From assembly GCA_030021035.2 (NCBI GenBank), contig JARYZH020000088.1:1329398-1393397 (forward strand): a stretch of DNA of 64,000 bases, given 5' to 3'. Under the pieces are notes generated by a model. The model saw nothing but the letters and a program-made list of their open reading frames with translations, was not told where the DNA came from and did not search any database. This DNA is from Notholithocarpus densiflorus. Lineage: Eukaryota; Streptophyta; Magnoliopsida; Fagales; Fagaceae. Made by a program: the position numbers and the translations under genes. Position 1 is the first letter of the stretch; every line of letters starts with the position of its first letter. This document shows, one piece after another, positions 1 to 11,556 of this stretch.

Positions 1-894
1 ATGTGTTTAGGCTTCCGCTGAGATGTGCGTATGAGTAAGTTTAGGAATCATTGAAATAAGATTTGGACTTTTATGTTTAATATTGTCTTTTGTTCAGACT
101 ATAGTCTCAAAAGATTTAGTTTATTTTTCTTTGTGATGTTGGAAGATTATTATTTTGGAGATCTTTTGAGAATTGCATTATTAAAGACATTTTTGGATTT
201 ATTGATGAAATTTTCTTTGAGGATAAATTTTTAGTTATTAAGAAGGTCTTTCATACTTATAGGGTACAAGCCTTATAAGTGTGTGGCTGTTGTCATGTCT
301 TACTTGGGTTCAGGGCATGACAATAAGGTTGCAGCATATTAATCAGAGTTACTAATATTATATTCGTTTCTCATTTTGTTGATACCTTGGTATCCATACA
401 GGAGTGGGATATATTATATTCTAAAGATATTCTTTCTCTTTCCCCTGGCTGATAACTATCAAAATATGACAATTATTAGATAAGCAAGCTTCATGGCCTC
501 ATCGAAATCATGCCTTCATTGAAATTGCATCAGGAACCATACCTCATTTCTTTTTTATTCGGTGGGGGTGTTGGGGGATGGTGATATATGAGCAAACCTT
601 AGTAAAGAGTAATGCTAGGTCTTAGGTTTCAGCTTAGAATACAATTTTTTATAATCTTTTTTGCAATTATTATCTTGACAAGTTATAGTTGGAGTAATAT
701 CATTTTCATATATTTCATTAAAAAAAACCATCACTTTCATATTATTAACATTCTTTTATTAACACCAATGACTATGCAATAGAGACTAAATTTGTATCTC
801 TAAATTTAATATACTGGTATGTAAAACTCATTTTCTTACATTAGATTATTTCTCAATGCAAGATATGTCATGTGCAATAGAAATACCTACCTAA
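1..894. other. Non-coding, no gene seen
   Basis: AT-rich sequence with no open frame of coding character on either strand and no recognisable domain. It lies downstream of the 3' end of the minus-strand MPP6 gene. I could identify no repeat with defined ends here. Confidence 0.5.
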
Positions 895-1614
895 GAGCAT
901 TCACATCTGACTCGTCAAATGCAATATTTAGCCTTAGGTTTACTTAATCCACCAAAAAACACCTCGCATTAGACTCAACAAAGTAACACAAAATTTTAGA
1001 AATGAGCAATACCTCAATATTGTTATTGAGCATTGTTCATCGCCAATGTTAAACTAAAATGTTTATTTTTTTTAATTTGTTCTCTTTGACCCCTCTCTCA
1101 CCACCACTTTCTCTCTCTTATTGCCATTGACAACCAAAACCCACCTCTCAATCTCGTCATTTGGCTGCCTCAACCACCACCTTGAATCAGCGAGATATTT
1201 GTCATCCTTTGGCCATTTGGCTGTTTGGCTGATCTTGCCATTTGGCCTCTACAACCACCATCTTTAACGGTTGCTGTTGATTTTGGTTGTTTGTGAAGGA
1301 GTTAATTTGGGTTGAGAGAGAGAGATAGAGAGAGAATTAGCGGGTAGAGTCGATCTGTGTTGAGGAAGGGAGACAGAGGAAGAAGAAAAATCAATGGCAG
1401 GGTTGATCTAGGTTGAGAGGAAGAGAGATGAAGAAAAAAATCACAGGGTAGAGAGAGAAAAAAAATAGTAATAAATATTGAATAAAATAAAATTTTAAAA
1501 ATACAATATTGAATTTGATGTAGGAGTATCTACTATCTACAAATGAGCTAGTAAATATAGTTTTTTTAAGACCAAATTTGACTAAAATGGTACTGAGGTT
1601 GATGCCAAATGCTC
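895..1614. mobile_element. PIF/Harbinger-like non-autonomous element
   Basis: The ends are inverted: it opens GAGCATT and closes AATGCTC, and it is flanked by the 3-bp direct repeat TAA (892-894 and 1615-1617). A TWA target duplication with GAGCATT-type ends is typical of PIF/Harbinger (Tourist-like) elements. The core has a CCACC/CTCTC-rich stretch (about 1085-1260) and a GA-rich stretch (1313-1465). No transposase frame is visible, so it would be non-autonomous. Superfamily assignment rests only on termini and duplication length. Confidence 0.5.
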
Positions 1615-1617
1615 TAA

Positions 1618-2335
1618 ACGCTATATATAATGCAAAGGGTAGCCATTAGAATAAAAACATCATTGATGTCATTTAGTGGTGTATGAGGAGAGAAGTGGCG
1701 GAAGTGGCAAAGTCTGTAAACCTTGAACACATCAGAGTTTATTTTAGATTTAAAAAAAAAAAGCGTAGAAGCTTTACACTGACCTCAATCATTGCCACCA
1801 AACAGCAGCCTATTTGAGAACCACCTTAAGTTTTTTACTTGCTTGTCTCTCAACATTCCAGGGAGCTATATATATCCAGCTACCTTCATTTGGGTTTCAA
1901 ATTCCAAAGCAGGAAAACTGCCTCCAAACCATCTTAATGAGCTATGCAGAAGATTAAGACATTCTAAAACAAAGTTCTATACTAGAAAATTATGGATAAT
2001 GCAAAACCAGATGGATTAAGTTGACCATCAAATATGTTGTTCAAGTGAAAAATACGTTGGTCTTGAGCACTAGAGATGTAATGGAACAAAATAGTACAGT
2101 TCATGTAGATTTGAAAAGTTGACAGTAGCCATTGGTGGAAATATTCTATGACGCCCTAAAAAATTACACACCAAATTCCAAAAGGCTTGAAAGGAGCCTA
2201 AAAAGCTTTCTAAAATTAATGACTGGCTAAGAAAAATATCATTAACAAGAGAAGAGACTATAGATTCAAATTTTGGGACATCGAAGCAAGTCAGAAAGAA
2301 GTTCACACCATTGTAAATGTGAACGTTAAATATGC
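1618..2335. other. MPP6 3' flank, non-coding
   Basis: About 0.7 kb between the TAA duplication and the MPP6 stop codon. The distal part (about 2070-2335) probably includes the 3' untranslated region of MPP6, because it directly follows the stop on the minus strand. I see no other gene. Confidence 0.4.
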
Positions 2336-5300
2336 TCACCCTCGTTTTTTATGAGACTTTGATGGTCTAAGAACACTCCAGTCCAGCTTTTCACCCTTTG
2401 CCTTTGGTTTCTTGAAGGAGCCTTTACTACTACTACTCGGTGATGATTGTTCATTACCTTGAACATTTTTTGGTGTTTTTTTTGGGTACTGTGTTTCAGA
2501 TACTACTTCAGACTGTTTTCTTTTAAGGTCCTCGGCCTCAGAACTTAATTTATCAGTGTCTAAGCTCCCTGCTCTATCCGTTGATGATCCATTTTCTCTG
2601 TATGATCCAAATAGAAGGAAAAATATCAGTAGTGTCATCAGTGCATATAAGAATCACTTGTAAATGCAGTTTTCTTTAGGTATCATGTATGGAAGCCAAA
2701 GCACATAGTCATAAATTTTATCTTCAGATCCTTCACTATCTATTTGTCTGCATGGATTACTGTTTGAAATGGCAACCCAAATCTTGATTTCCCCCCCTTT
2801 ATTTCATCCCAAATCCTACAATTCTTTTTTGCCATTAGGAACACTAAGTTCCTTACTATTTTCCAGTCTTTTCCACCAAACCCTAACCCAAATTATTCAA
2901 AAATCTCAACTGTCCAGATCTGCAAGATCTGATTTGGCTTTGTTCCTCTTTGTCCTACATCAACATCTCTCCTCTTCAAAATGAGAAATGTTATTATCTT
3001 TGTAAGAAACTACCTTTTGTAAACCAACTAAAATGGGTAACATGAGACGTATATCCACAAATAAATTCAGACCCAAAAACTACATACGCAATCTTACCAA
3101 AACTGGAAAAGTACTTAGACTAAATATGTTCCTGAAAAATATTATTATCCAACCTTTCACATAGGGGAGAAACTGTCATATACATTCAGAAAGGTATATA
3201 AAATCATGCAAACTGGGACAGTAATCAGTACAATTTCAACTCCAATGCAAACAAGATTATTCAACATTAATTAAAATTTTCAGAATTAAGGGATGTTTGC
3301 TACTTTGATTCATTATGCAAACTGGGTACAGTAATTGGCACAATTTTTAACTCCAATGCAAACAAGAAAAGTTATTTAATATTAATTAAAATTTTCAGAA
3401 CTAAGGGATGGTTGGTACTTTGATTCATTGATTTATTCACATGTTTTATGAAATGACCAAACAATCCCAACTTCACTCAACAATGCTTTATGCCTTTCAT
3501 GCCAAATAAGGATTCTTCTTTTCAATTTTTATTGGCTCTACAGTTTCTATTAATTACAGCCCTAACATAATATAAAAAATTTCAATAATTCAGATTATTG
3601 GATAGAAAAAATAAATTACTGCAATATTCAGATTATTGGATCGGTTAGACAACCTCAATAGTAGCAGAAATGCAGCATGCATTGACAGAATGTTGCAACA
3701 CTTTGCTCAACTTAGTTTAGAGCAACTTAAATCTTTTTTATGACAATAATCTCAAAGTTTCACATTGAGTTGTTCAACAGCAAGGCAATTTATTTTTCAC
3801 GATATATTTGTAGGAATAACAAAAACATAAGATAATTTGAGAAGTGAACCCACCTCAAAGATATTCCTCCACTTTGACTTCCAGAAGAAGTGGCAGACAC
3901 AGGGTTAGATGCTGCTTCATTCAGTTTCTATCATGACAAGGCTTTGCATGAGGAGAGAAGCCAAAATAGAATCACAGGAGGGGAATAGTCATTGGAAATT
4001 TCAGGTCACATGACCTTTATACTCACATCAATAGAAGGATTAAAGCTTTGAAATGACATGCGGCCATTAATTACTCCAGGATGGGGATCACCTTCCATTA
4101 TCACCAAACTGCAAGTATACAGACAACCATCCAAACAAAACAAGTCAAAAAAAAACGAGCAAAAGCATGTTGGGAAATAGAAGTCAATGAGAAGGTCCCG
4201 TGGGTAGTTGCAGCTGTTTTATTTTCCATAGAAAATTAGCAATCCATTGCTTATATATAAGTTTACAATTCTTTTTGAATATTAGAGGAGATCAAACTGA
4301 TGTTTGCAGAATATGAAGCCTTTAAACACAGGATGTTCTTACTTTACAAAGGTCTACTGTACAATGTCTTGCATGTCAACCCTTTTTTTTCTTCAAATAA
4401 ATAAGAACATATATATTAATAAAAAAATCACTATACAATGACTGAAGGAGAGCCTTTGAAGCATACAAGCTTAATACTCAACCACTCCGTGAAAAAAAGG
4501 AATCCAAAAGGTCACATACATTTGAAGGTCTACATTCCTCTAGTAACATCCAAGAAAATAAATTGACAAAAGCAAACTTTATTCTCTCAACAGAAAGTTC
4601 TTGTCCCTAAAATGTTATGCTTCTTTCCTTCCAAATGTTTCCACACTAGACACGATGGAACTACTTTCCAAGCCCTTTTTTGTTTCCTTTTCTTTCAATT
4701 TTTTTTATGGGTGATATAGACTTTTCGTAAAGAATGAACAAAAGTACAAGGGAGTAATCTAAGAAATATACAGGTTGTATATCCAATCCTTTTTTTAAAT
4801 TTATTTTGATAGGTATTGCCAATGTGCTACAGCGGATTTCATAGTTGTATATCCAATCCTTATAAAAATACTAAAATAGTAATCTAGTTGCTCCTTTTTT
4901 ATAACATTAAAAGCTAAATTGGATATCACAGGGCATACAAAGTCTGCAGAGCTGTGATACATGTCCAAATTGACTTCAAGAATATTATTACCAAAGTGAC
5001 TTTAACCTATATCATTCAAAAGTCTTTTATTAACCCAACATCAAGCAATTTTATTCTTAATAGTCACTCTACCATCCACAAAGAGGGTCACCGATATGGT
5101 ATATAGAAGCTGCACTTCAAAAGGCTACAACTGTTTCAAATGCTAATAAGGAATTTGTGTTACCATCCCCAGATGGTGGGGTGTATGCATCTCAAAAAAT
5201 AGTAGTCTAAAGATGTATACCGGATAATTTTTTTATTAGCGACTAAATAGTGGAGATTTATTTATTTTTAACAATTAATACTGGGAATTGAAAATACTGA

Positions 5301-8205
5301 ACATGCTTTTGTATGAATTTTCCCATTAAGAACCCATGAAGAGTGAACCCCATCTATCAACTTTCTCATTTACTAGTTGAGAAAAGAAGTGACATCTCAT
5401 TAAAATTTTAAACATTATGGATGCTCATAATGTTACAACAAAAGGTGAAAGTTGGTGCTGCTCTCCTGACATAAGATAGAACTGCTAAGAATATTTAACA
5501 GAAAACTAATATTCTCATTGATCCCTCTAGGTAAAGAATATTATCCCATGATCTATATCGCTTACACAATGAGAGTTTTTGCTAGCAGCTTTCAATGCCA
5601 AGATTTAATTATGCTTGTATGCAGATATCCACATAATCTAGCTCCACAGAAACACTTGTAACATACAACATCTCTTATTGAGACTGCCAACATGATTTGA
5701 AGTCTGAATACAGAAGTTGATTAAGAAGAATGCAAAAGTTGATTCAGAAGTAAAAATGGTCTATAAATGATGCAGAACGTATTGGGAAAAAATAGGAAAT
5801 ACAAAGCAGAATAGAAAATTGAAAAATCAATGCTTCATCACCAAGAGGGGATCATTATTGACAGTGGAAGCTGCATTAATTCCGTTTCTTCAAGTCTTGT
5901 CACCCGCCTAAGATTGAAACCTGTTCCCCACCCTAGTCCTTACAAGGTGTCATGGGTTGACATCTCATCCATAGCCATCAAGGAGAGAGGTGTCTCTTCC
6001 CCATTAAATTCATGTCCTACAAGGAAGAATTATGGTAAGATGTCATTCCAATGGATGTGGACACATCATTCTAGGCAGGTCTTGGCTCTACAAACTAGAT
6101 GTCACAATTTATGGTCGATCATATTCTTGCTCCTTTACACTTAACCCCTTCCAACCCAAGTCTACTACAAAAGGAAAGAAGCAAGAAGAAGGTTAAGAAT
6201 CTTTGGCTACCAAGGAAAACATTACAGACTCCCTGTTTTCCAATCTCCCAAATTCCTTTGGATTTATGATGTGTAAGCCATTCCCTTTCCCTTTAAAGGT
6301 AAAGAAACAAGAAATGTTTTTAATAGATATAATAGAATTTCAAACCATGACATCTGCTCCATGATGATTGCTCTTATCATCAGGCCAAGACACCAATTGG
6401 CTTTTGGTGTAGCCAAGATTCAAACCCCAAATTTCTTATTTGAAGATAAGACTTTACCAATTGAGCTAACTGGAAACCCACAAAAGAAACATGAATTTGA
6501 TCGATTGATTGTTACATCTAGGTCATAGGGCCAAAGCCTGCTTAGAATGATGTGTCCCACAACACATCACACCATATTTCATCCTTTCAAGGAATAATTT
6601 GAATGGGGCCAAGGCACCTCTCCTTGATGGCTATGGATGAGGTGACTACCCATGACACCTAATAGGGACTAGGGTGGGGACATGTTTCAATCCTAGGCAG
6701 GTGACAAGACTTGAAGAAGTGACATTAATGCAGCTTGCAGTATCAAAGATGTCGCAGAACGTAAATCCTAAGCTTCATTGCTTGAGGGGGCTTGATGACA
6801 CCAAGCTAAGGGAATTTTTCATCAGAAAATTATCATTAAAAATGTAATGTCTCAAACCATTATTAAAGACTCTTAAAAGGCTTCAAGGATTACATGAGGG
6901 CACAATTCCATCCCAAAATCCTCACTCATAATAAAATCCAAATTCAAAGTTCAAAATGTCAACTGATATCTAAATGAGAATATCTGAAAGAATAAAACTC
7001 TGAAATAAATGGTGTCCCAACATGGAAAATACGAAATAATCCCAAAGTAGGAAAGAAAGTTTCCAGAGTCTGCACCAATAATTTATATCTCATTTTCTTC
7101 AACTTGTTTTCCAACTATAATTGAACTTAAATGCCTCACACAAACTTCAAGAAAAATGGTGTGAGATACAGTTTTCAACTAGCAAACTCGTACCACCTAT
7201 GCAGCCTATAGATCATAATGAGAATGAAACAAGGATATGTGACCCATCATGCTATTTCAGATGTTTGACAATATGTATGGTAAGATTGCCTACCAATCAC
7301 CTCTCCCAAACCCTGTAGAATCGGGAGCTCTGCACACTGGTTACAACCTATCTATGGCATAAGGGTCCCTAGTCTACAACATCAAGGGGCTTAGCTTGCC
7401 ATATAAAATGTCTTTATTGGTAAGATAAAGACCTCTAGTTATAGGCCTTAAAAATGTCAATTACAGTATCGAATACAAGCACGCTAAAAGTATCTGTTTT
7501 TAAGCAAGCATAAGGCTCCTTAAGAGAGCAAATTATGCGAAAACACCACTCCAAAGTAACAGCTTACACGTGGGTGATGGGGCACCAAAAAACCAGCTAA
7601 ATTGCAATTATCAACCAGATCCAGTTCATAATACACAACCAGAAAATCCTATAATGATTCAAGATTTCAGAAAGGAAAAATACAATTTGTACTTTAATGT
7701 TAAAGCAAGCAAAGTTTTACGCACATTCGAACTGTAATATATCCACATATACACATCATACAAAAAAGAAGAGAAAAATCAAGAAGCACAAAACAATAGA
7801 GAGTTCTTTATGAATTATAGCAAAGAACAAAAAAGAAAGAAGACTACCACTTTCTATTCACGATACTAGGGGAACTGAAATTCCCAACAAGTTTGACCTC
7901 TTCTTCTTTCTTGGTATTTTCTTCTCTCTGAGCTGCCCTTTGCATGAACTATTGAAATAAAGAAAAGAACACCCCCAATATAAGATGCTATGTTTACAAG
8001 GCTTGAAATTTATAACCAACAAAAAAAATTAGAGAATGCCCAGATAAATTTAAGTAAAACCCAGTTCAAATCTCAAGTGAGCTTATCTAAATTTTGCATA
8101 TAGAAGCTAGTATGGAATGTCTCCACAGGAAATAAGAGCAAAGTTTGTAACTTTTTGTTTTACCTTCAAGTTCCTCAGAGTGCTGGAAATCTCACGCTTG
8201 GCCAT
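2336..8205 (-). CDS. MPP6: M-phase phosphoprotein 6 (MPP6) homologue
   Basis: Five exons on the minus strand: 8164-8205, 7848-7948, 4027-4108, 3854-3927 and 2336-2597. They join in phase with GT-AG introns to give 186 aa. The protein starts MAKREISSTLRNLKFMQRA and carries the family hallmark GRMSFQSFNP at residues 63-72. A Ser/Lys-rich low-complexity tail (from about residue 100) ends in LDWSVLRPSKS plus a basic KKRG terminus. MPP6 proteins are small RNA-binding cofactors of the nuclear exosome, acting with RRP6 and MTR4 in rRNA and nuclear RNA processing; that role is family knowledge, not shown here. The 3.7-kb second intron holds SINE and gypsy relics and the last intron a tandem duplication, but all splice sites look intact. 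The start is the first ATG of the first exon. Clear family member; plant function inferred. Confidence 0.9.
3207..3430. repeat. Tandem duplication in MPP6 intron 4
   Basis: Two adjacent copies of a unit of about 109 bp (3207-3315 and 3316-3430). Each opens TGCAAACTGGG, contains CTCCAATGCAAACAAG and AATTAAAATTTTCAGAA, and closes CTTTGATTCATT. The copies differ by scattered substitutions and small indels, so the duplication is not recent. It lies wholly within the intron between exons 4 and 5. Confidence 0.75.
4375..5829. other. MPP6 intron 2, distal part: no gene
   Basis: Intronic sequence with low-complexity T/A tracts. The stretch around 4440-4680 looks like an old interspersed repeat fragment, but I cannot fix its class or ends. 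No coding frame is supported. Confidence 0.35.
5830..6260 (+). pseudogene. Ty3/gypsy-type aspartic protease relic
   Basis: A degenerate pepsin-like retroelement protease lies antisense to MPP6 inside its second intron. The active-site-type motif IIDSGSCINSVSSSLV occurs near 5848-5895, where DSG replaces the usual D-S/T/G-G. Downstream, in another frame, 6070-6120 reads as the HIILGRSWLYKLDVTIYGRS-type flap/C-terminal motif. At least one frameshift separates the two halves, and stops follow. No LTR, reverse transcriptase or integrase is attached, so this is an isolated fragment. A second, inverted copy of its first part lies at 6602-6742. Confidence 0.65.
6325..6473 (-). mobile_element. tRNA-derived SINE in MPP6 intron 2
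   Basis: On the minus strand this reads TTAGCTCAATTGGTAAAGTC (pol III A-box-like), then GGGTTTGAATC (degenerate B-box-like), then a tail containing CCAATTGGTGTCTTGG and a TGATGATAAGAGC segment. It matches the copy at 8664-8835 over its whole length. It lies in the same orientation as the MPP6 transcript. Ends are approximate. Confidence 0.65.
6602..6742 (-). pseudogene. Inverted partial copy of the gypsy protease relic
   Basis: The reverse complement of this stretch matches about 5866-6008 almost continuously. Shared strings include TCTTCAAGTCTTGTCACC, CCCACCCTAGTCC and CTCATCCATAGCCATCAAGG. The two copies face each other across about 0.6 kb that includes the SINE. Both lie within MPP6 intron 2 and would be transcribed with it. 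Confidence 0.7.
6743..7847. other. MPP6 intron 2, proximal part: no gene
   Basis: Intronic AT-rich sequence. Short fragments here could be further retroelement debris, but I see no domain, terminal repeat or coding exon. Confidence 0.4.
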
Positions 8206-8372
8206 TTTTTAGCTCCTTGTATGTCACCAGAAAAGCTCAACTTTAACTCTCTCTCTCTCTCTCTGAAATTCTCTCCTCTCCGTGGAAGAGAGAAGGTTTC
8301 TGCTCTCTTGCTTTGCAATAGGGACAACAACAATGATTTAATTGCTGTTGTTACAGTGTTACAGTAGGTTTA

Positions 8373-8500
8373 GTATTGGGCTTATATGGGCCTAGCATTG
8401 GCCACTATTAACCTAACTCTTTGTTTTTTTATTTTTATTTTAAATAAACTCTGAATTTCTTGATTGTTGTCTTGTCGATCACATATGGGCCCAAGCTAAA
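8373..8500 (-). promoter_or_regulatory. MPP6 upstream region with TGGGCY motifs
   Basis: Upstream of the MPP6 start are clustered TGGGCT/TGGGCC motifs (TTGGGCTTATATGGGCC near 8376-8394 and ATGGGCCC near 8484-8491). Such site II-type elements are frequent in promoters of plant housekeeping and ribosome-related genes, which would suit an exosome cofactor. A (CT)n tract at about 8246-8266 lies in the presumed 5' leader. Assignment as promoter is inference from position and motif. Confidence 0.4.
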
Positions 8501-8663
8501 CCAAAACTGGCTCAACCCCAAAATCAAACACCAACGTTGACTTCAGCCTATACTTCTAATTTCAGCGCCTAATAATTCATAGCACTAGAATCCTAGGCCA
8601 ACTTGGGTTTAGGTTGCTCCACTCCAACCGTACCCGTATAAAATTAAAATTGTGGGTTTCGAT

Positions 8664-8835
8664 TACAGTTAGCTCAATTGGTAAAATCTTTAATAATTGA
8701 ATGTAAGATTTAGGGTTCAATCTTCGCCTACATCAAAAATCAATTGGTGTCTTGGTCTGATAATAAAAAACTATCGACTATTATCAAGAGCGAACACCCA
8801 TAGGTTGAAACTCTCTAAATAAAATAAAATAAATT
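8664..8835 (+). mobile_element. tRNA-derived SINE
   Basis: It contains TTAGCTCAATTGG (A-box-like), GGGTTCAATC (B-box-like) about 35 bp later, CAATTGGTGTCTTGGTCTGA, and a terminal AACTCTCTAAATAAAATAAAATAAA tail. This is the organisation of a plant SINE derived from a tRNA. It is too diverged and too long to be a functional tRNA gene. The same family occurs inverted at 6325-6473. Confidence 0.7.
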
Positions 8836-8855
8836 TTTTTGTTATTGAATAAAGG

Positions 8856-8935
8856 GGTTCAAAATTCAAATCACGCTTACACCGAAAAGTAATTAGTATT
8901 TTGGCTTAATTATAAAGAGCAATCAGTTCAAATAG
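8856..8935 (+). mobile_element. Truncated copy of the same SINE
   Basis: It repeats the second half of the preceding SINE in degraded form: a GGTTCAAAATTCAAATC B-box remnant, CACGCTTACACCGAAAAGTAATTAGTATTTTGGC, and AAAGAGCAATCAG. The A-box half is missing. Confidence 0.45.
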
Positions 8936-9281
8936 TGAGATTGATTTTAGGTTAATTTTATTTTGAACATAAGTCTATATTTGAATTTATTACTAAATTA
9001 AATTATATATCTAGGATTTATTTTCACAAGTTTCTTAATTAACTTATTCTCATTATTTGAGTTAGATATATTGATTTTTATTTATAAACATTTAGAAATT
9101 AGATTACCAACCTTATATTATTAGAAATTGTATTATTTTTTTTACCATGAAACATACTATTTGTCTGATTAAAATAATTGAAACATATTATTTGATTATC
9201 AATAAAGTTTAAATAATATTTAAAAATATTATGAATCTATTTCCAAATTTAGATAATATAATTTAAAGTCTATTAAAATAT

Positions 9282-9681
9282 GGCTAAATTACAAACTACA
9301 CCCCTAATGTTTGGGAGTATTTGAATTTTACACCTTAAAATTTCAAAATTTAGATTTTATCCCCTAAAATTCTATTATGTTTGCATCAGCAGCCCCTCAT
9401 CCATATATTTCTGTAAAATGCCACATAAAATAATTGAAAAGTATATAACATAATAAAAATGACATGACATCATTTTTATTGGATGAACTAAACATGTGTG
9501 ACAAGCTTATGTGACACTTAATGGAAAATATGGATGGAGGGGCTACTAATGCAAGCGAACTAGCATTTTAGGGAGTAAAATCCAAATTCTAAAACTTCAG
9601 GATGTAAAATCCAAATTCTAAAACTTGAAAGTGTAAAATCCAAACATCCCAAACTTTATGGGTGTAATTTGCAAGTTAGTC
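9282..9681. repeat. Foldback/MITE-like element, about 0.4 kb
   Basis: The ends are long inverted repeats: GGCTAAATTACAAACTACACCC at the left against a right end whose complement begins GACTAACTTGCAAATTACACCC. The similarity continues inward through repeated AAAATCCAAATTCTAAAACTT-type blocks and GGAGGGGCT/AGCCCCTC. No coding capacity. Superfamily unknown. Confidence 0.6.
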
Positions 9682-9777
9682 TAAAAATATATTTTAGAAT
9701 TATATGATACATATACACACACAAACACTTTCAAAGCAAGCTCCAAACTCAAACGGTTTTTCATGGTTTTTGAGTAA

Positions 9778-10091
9778 AGTTTGTAGTGTGCTTTTGTGTT
9801 AGAATTCCTTTCTCTCCCTTGTGTGTGTTTGTTTCTTAAAAAAAAAAAAAAAACTTATTATATGAAGGTGAGGTTCAAGGTTCAAAATTGAATTTGGGAG
9901 GAGAGTGGGAGTCGAGTTTGTAGTGTGCTTTTATGTTAGAATTCATTTCTCTCTCCGTTGTTGTGTATGTGTGTGTTTGTTTCTCATAAATAAATAATAA
10001 TAAAAAAAAAAAAATAAAAAAAAAAAAAACCTTATATATGAAGGTGAGGTTCAAGGTTCAAAATTGTATTTGGGAGGAGAGTGGGAGTCGA
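9778..10091. repeat. Tandem duplication with poly(A) spacers
   Basis: Two copies (9778-9914 and 9915-10091) share AGTTTGTAGTGTGCTTTT, TTAGAATTC, TATGAAGGTGAGGTTCAAGG and GGGAGGAGAGTGGGAGTCG. They differ mainly in the length of an internal A-rich and TG-rich stretch. Confidence 0.7.
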
Positions 10092-11084
10092 GAACCCACG
10101 ACACTGAAGATTGGTTATGGGGTGCCATCAGGCTAGAAGCACATGGACCAAGGTTCAACTTACTATTTAATATTTATAAAGATAAAACAGTTATGGGAAT
10201 TTTATTTTTTATTTTTTAACTAATTAATCAATCGTAAAGTAAAAAATATTTTCCAGCCTTAGTGCCTGTCAGGAGAGATTGTCTTTATTGGTTTATTGGG
10301 TTTAAAAAATAAGCTTGAGAAAAGTACAATTATGCCTAAAGGGTAATCTTCAGGCACTCTCAACACCAATAAAAGTAAACAATCTAATACAAAATATATA
10401 AACTCAAATGTCACTGAAAAAAGTTAAGTTCTATGTTAGGTAGTTGTTTTCATTGGTATGGAATTCTATGTGGATATGCTCCAAAAAGAACCCAATTACT
10501 AGTAAGTACGAAAGTACTACAAAATATAATATTCTCTTTTTATTAAATATCAAATTTTATAATTATAATAGTTATTAATAAGATTATGTTTATAATGAAA
10601 TTATCTATTTTGGCATTTTTTAAAAATATGATATAGTAAAATTCTAATAGAATATTGTATTGGTCGAAAACAAAAAAATAATGTGTAAATATAGAGGGTT
10701 TTATATATAGAATTTAAATCTAATTGCTAAATATAAGCAAAAAATATTGATAGATACCAAAAAAAAAAACATTATTAAAAGAAATCAAAAAAATAATCAA
10801 AATCTATTTATAGATATTATATATTATTCGTACCTAAAAAAAGTTTAAATCTAAAATAAAAAATTGTAAATAATTTTTTTTTTAAAGAAAAAAAGAAGAA
10901 GTCCCAAACAAAGCATCAGGCTCAAGCCCACCCCAAAAGTCAAAACACCTCTTAGGTCCGACCTTAGTTAATGTTTTGAAAACAATGAAACCACTGTGGG
11001 CTTTCCACGAGTGCCTTGTATACTATTGTTGAGAGGTATCTACTACCGACTTTACCGAGGTATACTGTATACATACATGTTGAC
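10092..11084. other. Intergenic, no gene seen
   Basis: AT-rich spacer upstream of UFD1. A/T runs dominate 10540-10900. No coding frame, repeat with defined ends or RNA gene was recognised. Confidence 0.45.
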
Positions 11085-11107
11085 ACTCTCTCTCTTAACC
11101 TATAAAA
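11085..11107 (+). promoter_or_regulatory. UFD1 core promoter: TATA box and pyrimidine patch
   Basis: CTCTCTCTCTTAACC followed by TATAAAAAG (11101-11109) lies upstream of a leader exon of about 60-70 nt, which ends at the donor AG/GTTCAA (11192/11193). A second leader exon starts at 11509. The spacing suits transcription starting near 11130. This is inference from sequence alone. Confidence 0.5.
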
Positions 11108-11556
11108 AGCCACAGCAATCATCACTATCAAAACCTTTTCACTTCACTGCCCTTCTTCTACGTTTACAATTCTGCAAACTTCTAATACCAAGGTTCAAAT
11201 TGATTTTTTATTTTTTTAAATTCTGATCTATAAGCCTCTACTTCTTCTTTTACATTAATCACTTATCTGGGTTTTTTTCTTTTACCTTTATTTTCAATGT
11301 TTTTTTGGGGGCATTCAAATAAATTATGCTTCTTTTTTGTTTTTTGAGTATTGGGTTGGTAATGGAATGCTATATGTTTGATGGGATCTTCATCATGAAC
11401 TCAACTTTTTATGCCTTATGATCAGTTTTTGTTCAGATTGACCATTGTTGTGAATTGGTTTTGTGTTTGACAATTGTTTGCTTATTTGTTTGTTTGGATT
11501 TTTGACAGACTATAAGCAATCTTATAGTGGCGTGAGAACCTCTCAGACCAGTGATC

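Noticed and set aside
2769..2984. 71-residue frame starting MATQILISPP
   Set aside because: It lies in MPP6 intron 4 on the other strand, has no recognisable domain and no support from splicing or context.
4430..4680. Reverse-transcriptase/LINE fragment in MPP6 intron 2
   Set aside because: Some phrases feel familiar from dispersed plant repeats, but no motif of RT or endonuclease could be read in any frame.
8664..8720. Possible tRNA gene
   Set aside because: The A- and B-box-like motifs are present, but the acceptor stem and anticodon arm cannot be drawn and a SINE tail follows. It is a tRNA-derived SINE.
10996..11226. Frame across the UFD1 promoter
   Set aside because: It spans the TATA box and leader exon of UFD1. 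The protein is not conserved in type, and its ATG precedes the TATA box.
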